From: Paenimyroides viscosum
Lineage (GTDB): Bacteria; Bacteroidota; Bacteroidia; Flavobacteriales; Flavobacteriaceae
Reading direction: 5' to 3'
NCBI RefSeq assembly: GCF_003858535.1
Contig: NZ_RQTJ01000005.1
Location: 34,151-98,150, forward strand
DNA length: 64,000 nt
Both the position numbers and the translations under genes were made by a program. Below, piece after piece: positions 1 through 9,794 of the stretch (positions are counted from its first letter, which is position 1; each line of letters opens with the position of its first letter). The notes below the pieces were generated by a model. It searched no databases and was not told the DNA's origin. It saw only the letters and a program-made list of their open reading frames with translations.

Positions 1-80
1 TGTATGGAACTATTTCATCGTTGAATGTATCGGTTGCTTGTGGTGCTTTTTTATACGAAGCTGTTAGACAACGTTTGTAG
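1..80 (+). CDS. SpoU/TrmH-family rRNA 2'-O-methyltransferase, C-terminal end only (probably RlmB)
   Basis: The window opens inside a gene. Reading from base 3, the last 25 codons give GTISSLNVSVACGALLYEAV and end at TAG 78-80. The N-[VL]-S-V-A-x-G-x-x-L-Y-E pattern is motif 3 of SpoU/TrmH methyltransferases, part of the trefoil knot that binds S-adenosylmethionine. Ending within about ten residues of this motif is typical of 23S rRNA G2251 methyltransferase (RlmB/TrmH-like). Only the tail is present, so the exact subfamily is an inference. Confidence 0.7.
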   Translation, partial: YGTISSLNVSVACGAFLYEAVRQRL

Positions 81-205
81 TTTTATTTCGTTCAGTTTTT
101 CATTCCGTGATTGATACAAGAACGAGTTTATAACTGGCAAAGCAATCGATTTATAATTATTTTTTATGAGATGTTGAACCAAGTTCAGCATGACACGAAA
201 AAAAC

Positions 206-243
206 AAAAATGCTCTCTTTAAATTGTAAAGAGAGCATTTTTT
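206..243. terminator. Rho-independent terminator after the methyltransferase gene
   Basis: A perfect 9-bp stem (ATGCTCTCTTT with AAAGAGAGCAT) is flanked by A and T runs. It lies downstream of the methyltransferase fragment on the plus strand. The symmetric A/T flanks mean it could also stop transcription from the convergent katG side. Confidence 0.75.
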
Positions 244-280
244 ATTGAAATACGTTTTATTAAATAAAATTATCTGATGC

Positions 281-383
281 GTTAGTTCGTCCCGATAGCT
301 ATCGGGATTATCGAGAACTTATAGATAAAGAAACTTCTCGATAAGCTTCATTTCATTTACGCTACTCGAAGTGACGAGTTATC
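281..383. repeat. REP-like intergenic repeat with CCCGATAGCTATCGGG palindrome
   Basis: This non-coding block between convergent genes carries a perfect 16-bp palindrome (CCCGATAGCTATCGGG, 291-306). It then has a TCGAGAACTT ... CTTCTCGATA inverted pair and ends in CTACTCGAAGTGACGA. Closely related blocks occur at 26299-26380 and, reversed, at 46186-46254, with a partial one at 33799. It looks like a dispersed extragenic palindromic family. Confidence 0.6.
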
Positions 384-395
384 AGTAATTAATTC

Positions 396-2690
<2,295 letters not shown>

Positions 2691-2764
2691 TTATAAAATT
2701 AACAAAAAGATCTCATAATTCCTTTTTATATCATATTAAAAATCTATTAATAAATAGATTTTTT

Positions 2765-3529
2765 TTAGTGTAGATCAAAAACTTTTACAGAATGATGAGT
2801 GGTTTCGTTTTTTCTGTGAAAGGTATCGTTATAAAGATAGCCATCGGCATCTTTTCTAAGTAACGGCAACGGATTAAAATTTCCTTTGGCATCAAACTGA
2901 CGTATAAAATCATCTTTTGACTCGTCGTAATCTGGATGTTGCCAGTCGTATTTATACTCTGGTTCAAACTGTGTTTTTTTTAAAATATATGACAATAAAA
3001 ATCCAGAAATAAATCCTGCTAAATGACCTTGCCACGAAATACCTTTTTCTACGTCGGGTAACATATACCAAACCGATCCACCGTACAAAATAATCATTAA
3101 AAACGATATTGCCATTAAACGGTATTGCTTGCTACGGATGCCTGTAAAAAACATATACGTCGTTAAAACGTAGATTAATCCGCTGGCACCAATATGCGTA
3201 CCTGTTTTAGCGATAAGCCACGTTCCTATGCCCGATAACAAAATTCCACCAAAAATAAGAGTTTGCCAATTTTTATAGTAGTAATAACATATGAGCGGAA
3301 GTAATACCAAAAGTGCTAAGGTGTTGTTCCATAAGTGCTGAATGGATCCATGCAGGAAAGGAGAAAAAAGTACACCGCGCAAACCTTTAAAAGTACGTGG
3401 AACAATTCCGAAATTATTCCACTCAAAAAAATAACGCCAATCTAAATAATAAACCAGCCAAATAACCAATATGAATGCAAATGGCACCCATACGGATTCT
3501 TTTCTAAATGTTAACTGATCTGTTTTCAT
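2765..3529 (-). CDS. Rhomboid-family intramembrane serine protease
   Basis: A 254-residue polytopic membrane protein with about six hydrophobic segments. The rhomboid catalytic serine is S116 in GASG and the catalytic histidine is H169 in GHLAGF. H65 and N68/N69 in HLWNN match the oxyanion-hole position. A hydrophilic tail of about 70 residues follows the last membrane segment and should face the cytosol or periplasm depending on topology. Rhomboids cleave substrates inside the membrane; the substrate here is unknown. A TATTTTTG box lies 14 bases upstream of the start codon on the same strand. Confidence 0.9.
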   Translation of the reverse strand: MKTDQLTFRKESVWVPFAFILVIWLVYYLDWRYFFEWNNFGIVPRTFKGLRGVLFSPFLHGSIQHLWNNTLALLVLLPLICYYYYKNWQTLIFGGILLSGIGTWLIAKTGTHIGASGLIYVLTTYMFFTGIRSKQYRLMAISFLMIILYGGSVWYMLPDVEKGISWQGHLAGFISGFLLSYILKKTQFEPEYKYDWQHPDYDESKDDFIRQFDAKGNFNPLPLLRKDADGYLYNDTFHRKNETTHHSVKVFDLH

Positions 3530-3542
3530 GGTTCATACAAAT

Positions 3543-3550
3543 CAAAAATA
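3543..3550 (-). promoter_or_regulatory. -7 promoter box of the rhomboid gene
   Basis: Read on the minus strand this is TATTTTTG, a full match to the Bacteroidota TAnnTTTG -7 element. It lies just upstream of the rhomboid start at 3529. No convincing -33 TTTG was found. Confidence 0.5.
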
Positions 3551-3560
3551 CATCCAAATA

Positions 3561-3589
3561 AAAAAGACTGCTATTTTGGCAGTCTTTTA
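3561..3589 (-). terminator. Terminator of the lipoprotein gene at 3594-4115
   Basis: The hairpin AAAAGACTGC ... GCAGTCTTTT sits 5 bases past the stop codon of the minus-strand lipoprotein gene, with A/T-rich flanks supplying the U tract. Confidence 0.75.
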
Positions 3590-3593
3590 CTAT

Positions 3594-4115
3594 TTATTTT
3601 ACAATTATAATCCCTTTATCAATATCATTTAAAGAGTCGGTTTGTTGTAGAACTCCGTTGACTTTTACTTCTAATAGTTTATCTGACTCCTTCCATTCTG
3701 TTACGCTGTATTTCGTAAAAATGGTATCGTTAGGATACAATCCATTATAATCAATCACATAACGCCCCTCTTTAGTTCCGTTGTTATTTTTCATATACCA
3801 ACTATAACTCAAAGAAATACTTTTTATGATTAATCCATCCGTATCAGAAATATATTCGTCAATTATACTGTTATTTCTCTGAGCTTGTGTAAGATTAATT
3901 GTGTGCTCTGCTGTTAATAAATAAAACGTTAATTGCTCTTCAGACACATATCCAAAAGTAGTGGGAAGTAACAAATTATCTCCGTTTTCATTTTTTAACG
4001 ACACTATTAACCTTTCGTCAGGTCCCGGTGGAGTTACACAACCACATCCTCCGTCATCTGTAACGCAAGAAGCAAATACAAAACCAACAATACCGAGTAA
4101 AAATATTTTTTTCAT
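3594..4115 (-). CDS. Hypothetical lipoprotein
   Basis: A 173-residue protein of unrecognised family. The N-terminus MKKIFLLGIVGFVFASC is a standard lipoprotein signal with the lipidated cysteine at C17. It is followed by a flexible DDGGCGC segment with two more cysteines and then a beta-rich domain. It is predicted to be anchored in the inner or outer membrane on the periplasmic side. It has its own terminator and no obvious partner; the next upstream feature is a decayed IS element. Confidence 0.7.
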   Translation of the reverse strand: MKKIFLLGIVGFVFASCVTDDGGCGCVTPPGPDERLIVSLKNENGDNLLLPTTFGYVSEEQLTFYLLTAEHTINLTQAQRNNSIIDEYISDTDGLIIKSISLSYSWYMKNNNGTKEGRYVIDYNGLYPNDTIFTKYSVTEWKESDKLLEVKVNGVLQQTDSLNDIDKGIIIVK

Positions 4116-4147
4116 AACAACAGTGTTTTTAATATTATTACTAAAAT

Positions 4148-4743
4148 AACCCGTTGGGTGTAATTATTTTTAGGAAAAAAATTGATTAATATACTGAAAT
4201 ACAGCATCTTAAAATCGTTAAACAAACCAATATCCATGTCAAATATAGTAAAAAAATATTTTAGAGTCTTAGAAGTTATAAGTTCTTTGAATTGTAAATT
4301 GTAATATAAAACAGAGGTTGGTAAAAAATAAAAAATATCTGATTGTATGCTTATTGGAGACAGAGGGAGGGTTACTTGTTGGATAGTATTCAACTAGATT
4401 TATTTTCAAACCGTCAATATTAAATTAGAAAACCCCAAAAGAGCTAATCAAAAAGACTATAAACCACAACCTTATATATTTAGAAAATCAAGAAAAAGAA
4501 TTGAACTGCGAAGCACATCACGAATACCTAAAAAAACAATAAAAAATGAGTAAACATTATTTTTACAATTGTGTAATCAGTTCAAAATTAGAAACAATTA
4601 TGCTAAAGCTTTTGAAGGTTTTAAAACAAGATTTTTAGCAAAAATAACAGCATTAACATTGATTCAATATATCAATAAATTCATATTTGATAAACCAATT
4701 AATAATATTAAAAATCAAACAATTTAATTACGCCCAACGAGTT
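4148..4743. mobile_element. IS982-family remnant A (internally deleted, 19-bp terminal inverted repeats)
   Basis: The ends are AACCCGTTGGGTGTAATTA (4148-4166) and the inverse of AACTCGTTGGGCGTAATTA (4725-4743), giving a 19-bp terminal inverted repeat with two mismatches. The right part encodes the end of an IS982-type transposase on the plus strand (4458-4727). The element is about 600 bp against roughly 1 kb for a full IS982 member, so much of the transposase is missing. The first and last parts match the second remnant at 24217-24663 in reversed orientation. I could not see a clear target-site duplication. It is not capable of encoding active transposase. Confidence 0.8.
4458..4727 (+). pseudogene. 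IS982-family transposase, C-terminal fragment
   Basis: The translation contains YKPQPYIFRKSRKRIE and later LCNQFKIRNNYAKAFEGFK, then TRFLAKITALTLIQYINKF, which resemble the C-terminal part of IS982 transposases (RKRIETLFSQLCDQF-like, then the TR-L-KI-A helix). In this family the RKRIE and TLFSQL blocks are normally adjacent. Here about 16 unrelated codons and an in-frame TAA separate them, and the N-terminal catalytic region is gone. The stop codon overlaps the right inverted repeat. Confidence 0.75.
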
Positions 4744-4832
4744 ATACATATTACATTTTTATTAATTGATTTATGTATCATAAAAATTAATTATCTTCGC
4801 AAGGAAGAAAAAAAAAATTAATAAAATTTATA

Positions 4833-6989
4833 ATGAAAAAATTAAGCTTATTTCTTTCTTTGTTTATGCTGGCAATGCCTTTGGGTATGTTTGCAAACGA
4901 AGGAATGTGGTTTTTAATGTTCATTGAACGTTTAAACCACCGCGATATGCAAAAAATGGGGTTACAATTAACCGCTGACGAAATTTACAGCATTAACAAC
5001 CACTCTTTAAAAGATGCCATTGTACAGTTTAATGGTGGTTGTACTGCAGAAATTATTTCTGATCAAGGTTTGGTGTTAACAAATCACCACTGTGGATACG
5101 ACAAAATTGCAGAACTCTCTACTCCCCAAGACGATATTTTAACAAATGGTTTCTGGGCAAAAAATAAAGCCGAAGAACGTAAACCAAAAGAAACTTCGGT
5201 GCGTTTCTTTGTTCGTATGGACGATGTAACTAAGCGAATTTTAGGTGTTGTGAATAGTTCTATGACCGAAGCTGAACGCGAAAAAGCAATCAATCAAGAA
5301 ATAGCTAAAATCGATAAGGAAAACAACGAAGATGGTAAATATACTGTTTCGGTTCGATCTTTCTTCCAAGGTAACGAATATTACTATTTTGTTTATCAAG
5401 ATTATACCGATGTTCGCTTGGTAGGAACTCCGCCAAACAGCATTGGTAAGTTTGGTGGCGATACAGACAACTGGGAATGGCCACGTCACACAGGCGATTT
5501 TTCATTGTTCCGCGTATATGGTGATGCTAACGGAAATCCTGCAGAATATGCTGCAAACAACGTTCCGCTAAAACCAAAACATTTTTTACCTGTAAATATT
5601 CAAGGGTTGAAACAAGGTGATTTCTCTATGATTTTAGGATATCCAGGTAGAACAAACCGTTGGATGCCGGCAGAAGGAATCCAACAAAACGTTGAATTTG
5701 CTTATCCTGCTTGGGTTGAAGGATCTCGTTTAGGAATGGATGTGATGAAAAAACACATGGATCAAAAAGACGAAGTTCGTTTGGCGTATGCAAGTAAATA
5801 TGCAAGTGTTGCAAACTATTGGAAAAACCGTCAGGGTATGATTGATGCTTTAACGGTTCAAAAAACAGCTGATGCAAAACGCAAAGACGAAGCCAAATTT
5901 AATAAATGGGCGAACAAGAAAAAGAACAAAGAAGAGTACGGAACGGTTGTTGCCGATATCAACGCATATTACGCTGCAACAAACGAAAAAGCACGTCATG
6001 ATAATTACTTAATGACCATTTTGCGTACGTCTGATTTAGCTGCAATTCCGTATAGTTTTGGAAATGCTTTAATTCAGTATGCGAATGAAAACGAAGCAAA
6101 ACGCGCAGAAATGCGTCCAAGATTAGAAGAGGCAATTAATGATACGTACGAAGGTTTTTATGGTCCGTTAGAAGCAGAAATGTTGGCGCGCCAATTGAAT
6201 CTGTATGCAACAAAATCTACAGGATATAATGTAGCTCCGTACGTAAAATCGTTAGGTGAGAAAAATAATTTCAATTATTCTAAAATTGTTGATAAAGCAT
6301 TTGCAGGCAGTGTGTTTTCATCAAAAGATTTATTGATGAAATATTTAAAAAATCCTGAGAAATCAATGATCGAAAATGATGAATTATTTAAGATATCATC
6401 AGATTTATTAACAAAATACCGTGAGCAACCAGCAACAATAGCTCCTTTAAAAGAGAAATATGATGTTGCATTCCGTAAATTGGTTGACGGTTTACGCAAG
6501 GCAAATCCTAAAACAAAATACTACCCGGATGCTAACTCAACATTGCGTTTAACTTATGGAAAAGTAATAGATTTACCTCGCCGTGCAGATCGTATGAATG
6601 ACGCTACAGAAAACTGGTACACAACATTAAAAGGAACCATTGCGAAACACAAAGCAGGCGACGAAGAGTTTGAAAACCCACAACGTTTAATTGATTTGTA
6701 CAACGCAAAAGATTACGGACAATATGCTGATAAAGACGGAACCTTACACGTAAACTTTTTAACAGATCACGATATTACAGGTGGTAACTCTGGTTCACCG
6801 GTTTTAAACGGAAAAGGAGAGTTGATTGGTTTAGCTTTTGACGGTAACATTGAAGCTATGGCGGGTGATGTTATTTTTGATCCTAAATTACAACGTACCA
6901 TTAATGTTGATATTCGTTACGTATTGTTCATTATTGATAAATACGCTGGCGCAACCAACTTAATTAACGAAATGAAGATTATTAAGTAA
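4833..6989 (+). CDS. S46-family dipeptidyl-peptidase, DPP7 type
   Basis: Exported serine peptidase of 718 residues that removes dipeptides from peptide N-termini in the periplasm, feeding amino-acid catabolism. A signal peptide (MKKLSLFLSLFMLAMPLGMFA) precedes the chymotrypsin-like fold. The catalytic histidine lies in TNHHCGY (H85/H86), the aspartate in the GGDTDNWEWPRHTGDFS region, and the serine is S653 in GGNSGSP. In this family the residue 18 after the serine sets P1 preference: glycine in DPP7, arginine in DPP11. Here it is glycine (FDGN), suggesting preference for hydrophobic rather than acidic P1 residues. Its own terminator follows. Confidence 0.92.
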   Translation: MKKLSLFLSLFMLAMPLGMFANEGMWFLMFIERLNHRDMQKMGLQLTADEIYSINNHSLKDAIVQFNGGCTAEIISDQGLVLTNHHCGYDKIAELSTPQDDILTNGFWAKNKAEERKPKETSVRFFVRMDDVTKRILGVVNSSMTEAEREKAINQEIAKIDKENNEDGKYTVSVRSFFQGNEYYYFVYQDYTDVRLVGTPPNSIGKFGGDTDNWEWPRHTGDFSLFRVYGDANGNPAEYAANNVPLKPKHFLPVNIQGLKQGDFSMILGYPGRTNRWMPAEGIQQNVEFAYPAWVEGSRLGMDVMKKHMDQKDEVRLAYASKYASVANYWKNRQGMIDALTVQKTADAKRKDEAKFNKWANKKKNKEEYGTVVADINAYYAATNEKARHDNYLMTILRTSDLAAIPYSFGNALIQYANENEAKRAEMRPRLEEAINDTYEGFYGPLEAEMLARQLNLYATKSTGYNVAPYVKSLGEKNNFNYSKIVDKAFAGSVFSSKDLLMKYLKNPEKSMIENDELFKISSDLLTKYREQPATIAPLKEKYDVAFRKLVDGLRKANPKTKYYPDANSTLRLTYGKVIDLPRRADRMNDATENWYTTLKGTIAKHKAGDEEFENPQRLIDLYNAKDYGQYADKDGTLHVNFLTDHDITGGNSGSPVLNGKGELIGLAFDGNIEAMAGDVIFDPKLQRTINVDIRYVLFIIDKYAGATNLINEMKIIK

Positions 6990-7006
6990 TAACTTATCTT
7001 TTAAAT

Positions 7007-7036
7007 AAAAAAGCTTCTCAATTGAGAAGCTTTTTT
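7007..7036 (+). terminator. Terminator of the S46 peptidase gene
   Basis: AAAAAGCTTCTCAATTGAGA continues into AGCTTTTTT, a perfect hairpin with A and T runs, 18 bases after the stop codon. Confidence 0.85.
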
Positions 7037-7057
7037 ATATTTGTAAAAAAAATAAAT

Positions 7058-7855
7058 ATGAAAAGAATCGTAACTGTCTTTCTATTAATCGTTGCATTAG
7101 TTTCTTGTAATAGCAACGATGATCAAGTTAACCCTGTGGAGAATGTTTCAAAAAAATTAAAAAGCATTAAATCTTCCACTTCAGGTAGAATATTTGAGTA
7201 TGGTGCAAATAATTTTATTACAAAAGAGTACATTAATTATGGTGTTGATGGTATTGTTGGTACATTAGATTATATATATAATTCTAAAAATCAAATAATT
7301 GAAATAAAACAACAAAATAAGAACAAAGAAGTTGATGGAACATTTAGAGATTTTATTGGAAATACAACCTATAAATATGATAATAATGGTTTAATTAGTT
7401 CATCATATCAATATTACAAATACAAAAATGAGCAAGATAGTACAAGAATAGAAACGGTTTATGAATATAATAATGGAAATTTAGTAAAAAAGATAGAAGA
7501 AACTACTGATACCTTTAATAACTATTATAACATTCATACTTTTTATACTTATACAAATAATAAATTAATATCTGCTGAAAGTAAACTCTTTGAGAATGGG
7601 ACTTATATTCCAGGATCTAAAACTGTAAGTTATACATATGATACGAAAATAAATCCTGAATACAGCTTGTTTCCCAAAAGTTATGTTATGATAAAAGGGT
7701 ATGATGTTAATAACATCATTTCATATTTTGATGACAAAAATCCTAACGCAAGTTATGATAATGTGTTTGAATATGATAAAGATAATTTTCCAAATAAAAC
7801 TTCAACAACTTATAAAAATGGTAATGAAATTGAATATTTTTATGAATACCAGTAA
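7058..7855 (+). CDS. Hypothetical lipoprotein with YD-like repeats
   Basis: About 265 residues. I chose the ATG at 7058 because MKRIVTVFLLIVALVSC is a clean lipoprotein signal; an in-frame ATG 12 codons upstream lies inside the preceding terminator. The mature part is rich in Tyr, Asn and Lys with recurring Y-x-Y-(D/N)-N-x-(G/K)-L motifs (YKYDNNGLISSSY, YEYNNGNLVKKI, YTYTNNKLISAE). These resemble the short beta-hairpin repeats of Bacteroidota YD/RHS-like surface lipoproteins. Function is unknown. Confidence 0.7.
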   Translation: MKRIVTVFLLIVALVSCNSNDDQVNPVENVSKKLKSIKSSTSGRIFEYGANNFITKEYINYGVDGIVGTLDYIYNSKNQIIEIKQQNKNKEVDGTFRDFIGNTTYKYDNNGLISSSYQYYKYKNEQDSTRIETVYEYNNGNLVKKIEETTDTFNNYYNIHTFYTYTNNKLISAESKLFENGTYIPGSKTVSYTYDTKINPEYSLFPKSYVMIKGYDVNNIISYFDDKNPNASYDNVFEYDKDNFPNKTSTTYKNGNEIEYFYEYQ

Positions 7856-7875
7856 TCTGAAATTTTCATAATAAG

Positions 7876-7908
7876 AAATCCAGGAGCGTTATGTTCTTGG
7901 ATTTTTTT
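7876..7908 (+). terminator. Terminator after the YD-repeat lipoprotein gene
   Basis: An imperfect hairpin (AAATCCAGGA ... TTCTTGGATTT) is followed by a T run, about 20 bases past the stop codon. Confidence 0.6.
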
Positions 7909-7933
7909 ATTTTAGAGATATTAATTCTTTACT

Positions 7934-8299
7934 ATGAAAACCACTTATCACATATTATTTCTGTTCCTAATGATTTTAATGACTTCATGTAAACGTCAAA
8001 TTCCTTTTGATAAAGAGAGTTGGAATACAATTAATGATATAGATTATAATCACCGTGAATTTATGGTTGAGGATATACAGCGAAATTATTTAAAGTCGAA
8101 AATGCATTATAAAGATGTTGTGAAACTTTTAGGAATTAATGGCGAATACCACGATTCAACAGATATGCAGCTTCATTATGAAATTTTTGTAGATTACGGT
8201 TGGGATATTGATCCTGTTGAAACAAAAAGTCTAATAATAAATTTTCTGCCCGATTCAACTTATGTAAGTTCAGGAATTTCTCATTGGAAAAATAATTAA
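7934..8299 (+). CDS. Small hypothetical lipoprotein, BamE/SmpA-like fold possible
   Basis: 121 residues with the lipoprotein signal MKTTYHILFLFLMILMTSC (C19). The segment REFMVEDIQRNYLKSKMHYKDVVKLLG resembles the helix pair of SmpA/BamE-like domains, where a short helix is followed by a ...K..VVKLLG turn. That similarity is weak and by eye, so I only suggest the fold. The gene is separated from its neighbours and its role is not known. Confidence 0.6.
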   Translation: MKTTYHILFLFLMILMTSCKRQIPFDKESWNTINDIDYNHREFMVEDIQRNYLKSKMHYKDVVKLLGINGEYHDSTDMQLHYEIFVDYGWDIDPVETKSLIINFLPDSTYVSSGISHWKNN

Positions 8300-8357
8300 G
8301 GATATAGCATTTAACATTAAAAATGATTACTTTTAATTAGAATTAAATGTTTCAGTT

Positions 8358-8789
8358 ATGAAAAAGATCCTATTTAAAAAAGTAATACTACTTCTTTTAA
8401 TTGTTGTTAGTCAGAATGTTTTGGCTCAAAACAAAAAAGTAAAATCAGTTTCACACGATGCTTTAACAAAAGCGGGTACTTATACCGAGTATGTTTCAAA
8501 AGGCGGTGCAACAGTTAAAGTAGGTGACAGTCTGCAGATTAACAACCCAAGTAATTTTGAACGTTACATGTATATCACACAAAACGATGCCTACCTGCGT
8601 GCCGACAATATGAACAAAAAGTTAAAACTGAAAGCGATTAATGTATCGGGTGACGATAAAAAAGGCTACACCGTATTTTTTACCTGTAAAGGTTTGGGTG
8701 CAACACCAGTTTTTGTTCGATACGAAGAAGCTGTACAAACAAACGAAATTAAATTGTTAGATCAAGATAACACAAATTTGCAGGAATAG
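8358..8789 (+). CDS. Hypothetical exported protein
   Basis: 143 residues with a Sec signal peptide ending near VLAQ (cleavage around residue 24). The mature part of about 118 residues is predicted beta-rich (for example KGGATVKVGDSLQI, GYTVFFTCKG) with no recognised motif. It sits 15 bases before the lipoprotein gene at 8805 and is probably co-transcribed with that gene and the large protein at 9757. Confidence 0.6.
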   Translation: MKKILFKKVILLLLIVVSQNVLAQNKKVKSVSHDALTKAGTYTEYVSKGGATVKVGDSLQINNPSNFERYMYITQNDAYLRADNMNKKLKLKAINVSGDDKKGYTVFFTCKGLGATPVFVRYEEAVQTNEIKLLDQDNTNLQE

Positions 8790-8804
8790 TTTTTTCTTTG
8801 CATT

Positions 8805-9794
8805 ATGAAAAAGATTTGGTTGTTAATGCTGCTGGTTACCTTGTTGGCAGCTTGTTCCACAAAAACAGAAAAAATAAACACAGCATTTTACTTTTGGCGC
8901 ACAACATTTAGTTTAACCGAAACAGAACAGCAGTATTTAAAAAATCTGGAAGTAAAAAAACTATATATTCGTTATTTTGATGTTGGGTTACAAAATAATG
9001 AAGCTATTCCCGTAGCTCCGATCGTTTTTAATGTGAAACCATTAGGCTACAGCGTTGTTCCGGTGGTGTATATCAAAAACGAAGTTTTCTTGCAAAATGA
9101 AGCTGCCGATAGTTTGGCGGTAAAGGTATACAGCTACATCCAACAAATCAATAAATCAGTAAATGTATCGGTAAACGAAATTCAGTTTGATTGCGATTGG
9201 AGTCTAAAATCGAAACAAAACTACTTTCAATTTTTAGAAGAATTTAAAAAGTTACATCCCAATTTATCGGCGACGATCCGTTTGCATCAAATCAAATATC
9301 CCGATAAAACAGGTATTCCTGATGTTGATAAAGGCGTGTTAATGTATTACAACATGGGCGTTATCAATGCTGGCGAAGACAATTCCATCTACAGTCAAAA
9401 AATAGCAAGAAACTATATAAATTCGTTAAAAAATTATAACCTGCCTTTAAATATTGCATTGCCCGTTTTTAGTTGGGGCGTGCATATACGCAACAATCAG
9501 GTTACTAATTTAATAGGTGGTTTGCGAGTGAACGATTTAACGGAAGGTCAATTTGAAAAGATTACAGAAAATAGATTTAAGGTTGTAAAAGATGTTGTTT
9601 TTAAAGGCAGATATCTGGCAAAAGACGATGAAATTAAAATTGAAGCTGTAAGTGCTGAGCAATTGAAAGAAATGATGCACGATATTAAAAAGAACAGCAA
9701 ACACAAACCCAACGAAATTATATTTTACGATTTAAATGAAAATAATTTAAAAGCTTATGAAAAAGAAGATTTTAAAACTGTTAGCCGCTGGTAG
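8805..9794 (+). CDS. Hypothetical lipoprotein with possible TIM-barrel glycosidase-like domain
   Basis: 329 residues with lipoprotein signal MKKIWLLMLLVTLLAAC (C17). The segment VNEIQFDCDWSLKSKQNYF, then the phrase LSATIRLHQI, then VLMYYNMG, resembles beta-strand ends of a TIM barrel with acidic residues, as in DUF3142/GH-like proteins. The match is by pattern only. The 3' end overlaps the next gene by 38 nucleotides in another frame, which indicates translational coupling and suggests that the two products act together at the cell envelope. Confidence 0.6.
   Translation: MKKIWLLMLLVTLLAACSTKTEKINTAFYFWRTTFSLTETEQQYLKNLEVKKLYIRYFDVGLQNNEAIPVAPIVFNVKPLGYSVVPVVYIKNEVFLQNEAADSLAVKVYSYIQQINKSVNVSVNEIQFDCDWSLKSKQNYFQFLEEFKKLHPNLSATIRLHQIKYPDKTGIPDVDKGVLMYYNMGVINAGEDNSIYSQKIARNYINSLKNYNLPLNIALPVFSWGVHIRNNQVTNLIGGLRVNDLTEGQFEKITENRFKVVKDVVFKGRYLAKDDEIKIEAVSAEQLKEMMHDIKKNSKHKPNEIIFYDLNENNLKAYEKEDFKTVSRW

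Noticed and set aside
4112..4393. 93-codon frame on the minus strand
   Set aside because: It lies within the non-coding left part of the IS982 remnant and overlaps the next gene's start; no protein character.
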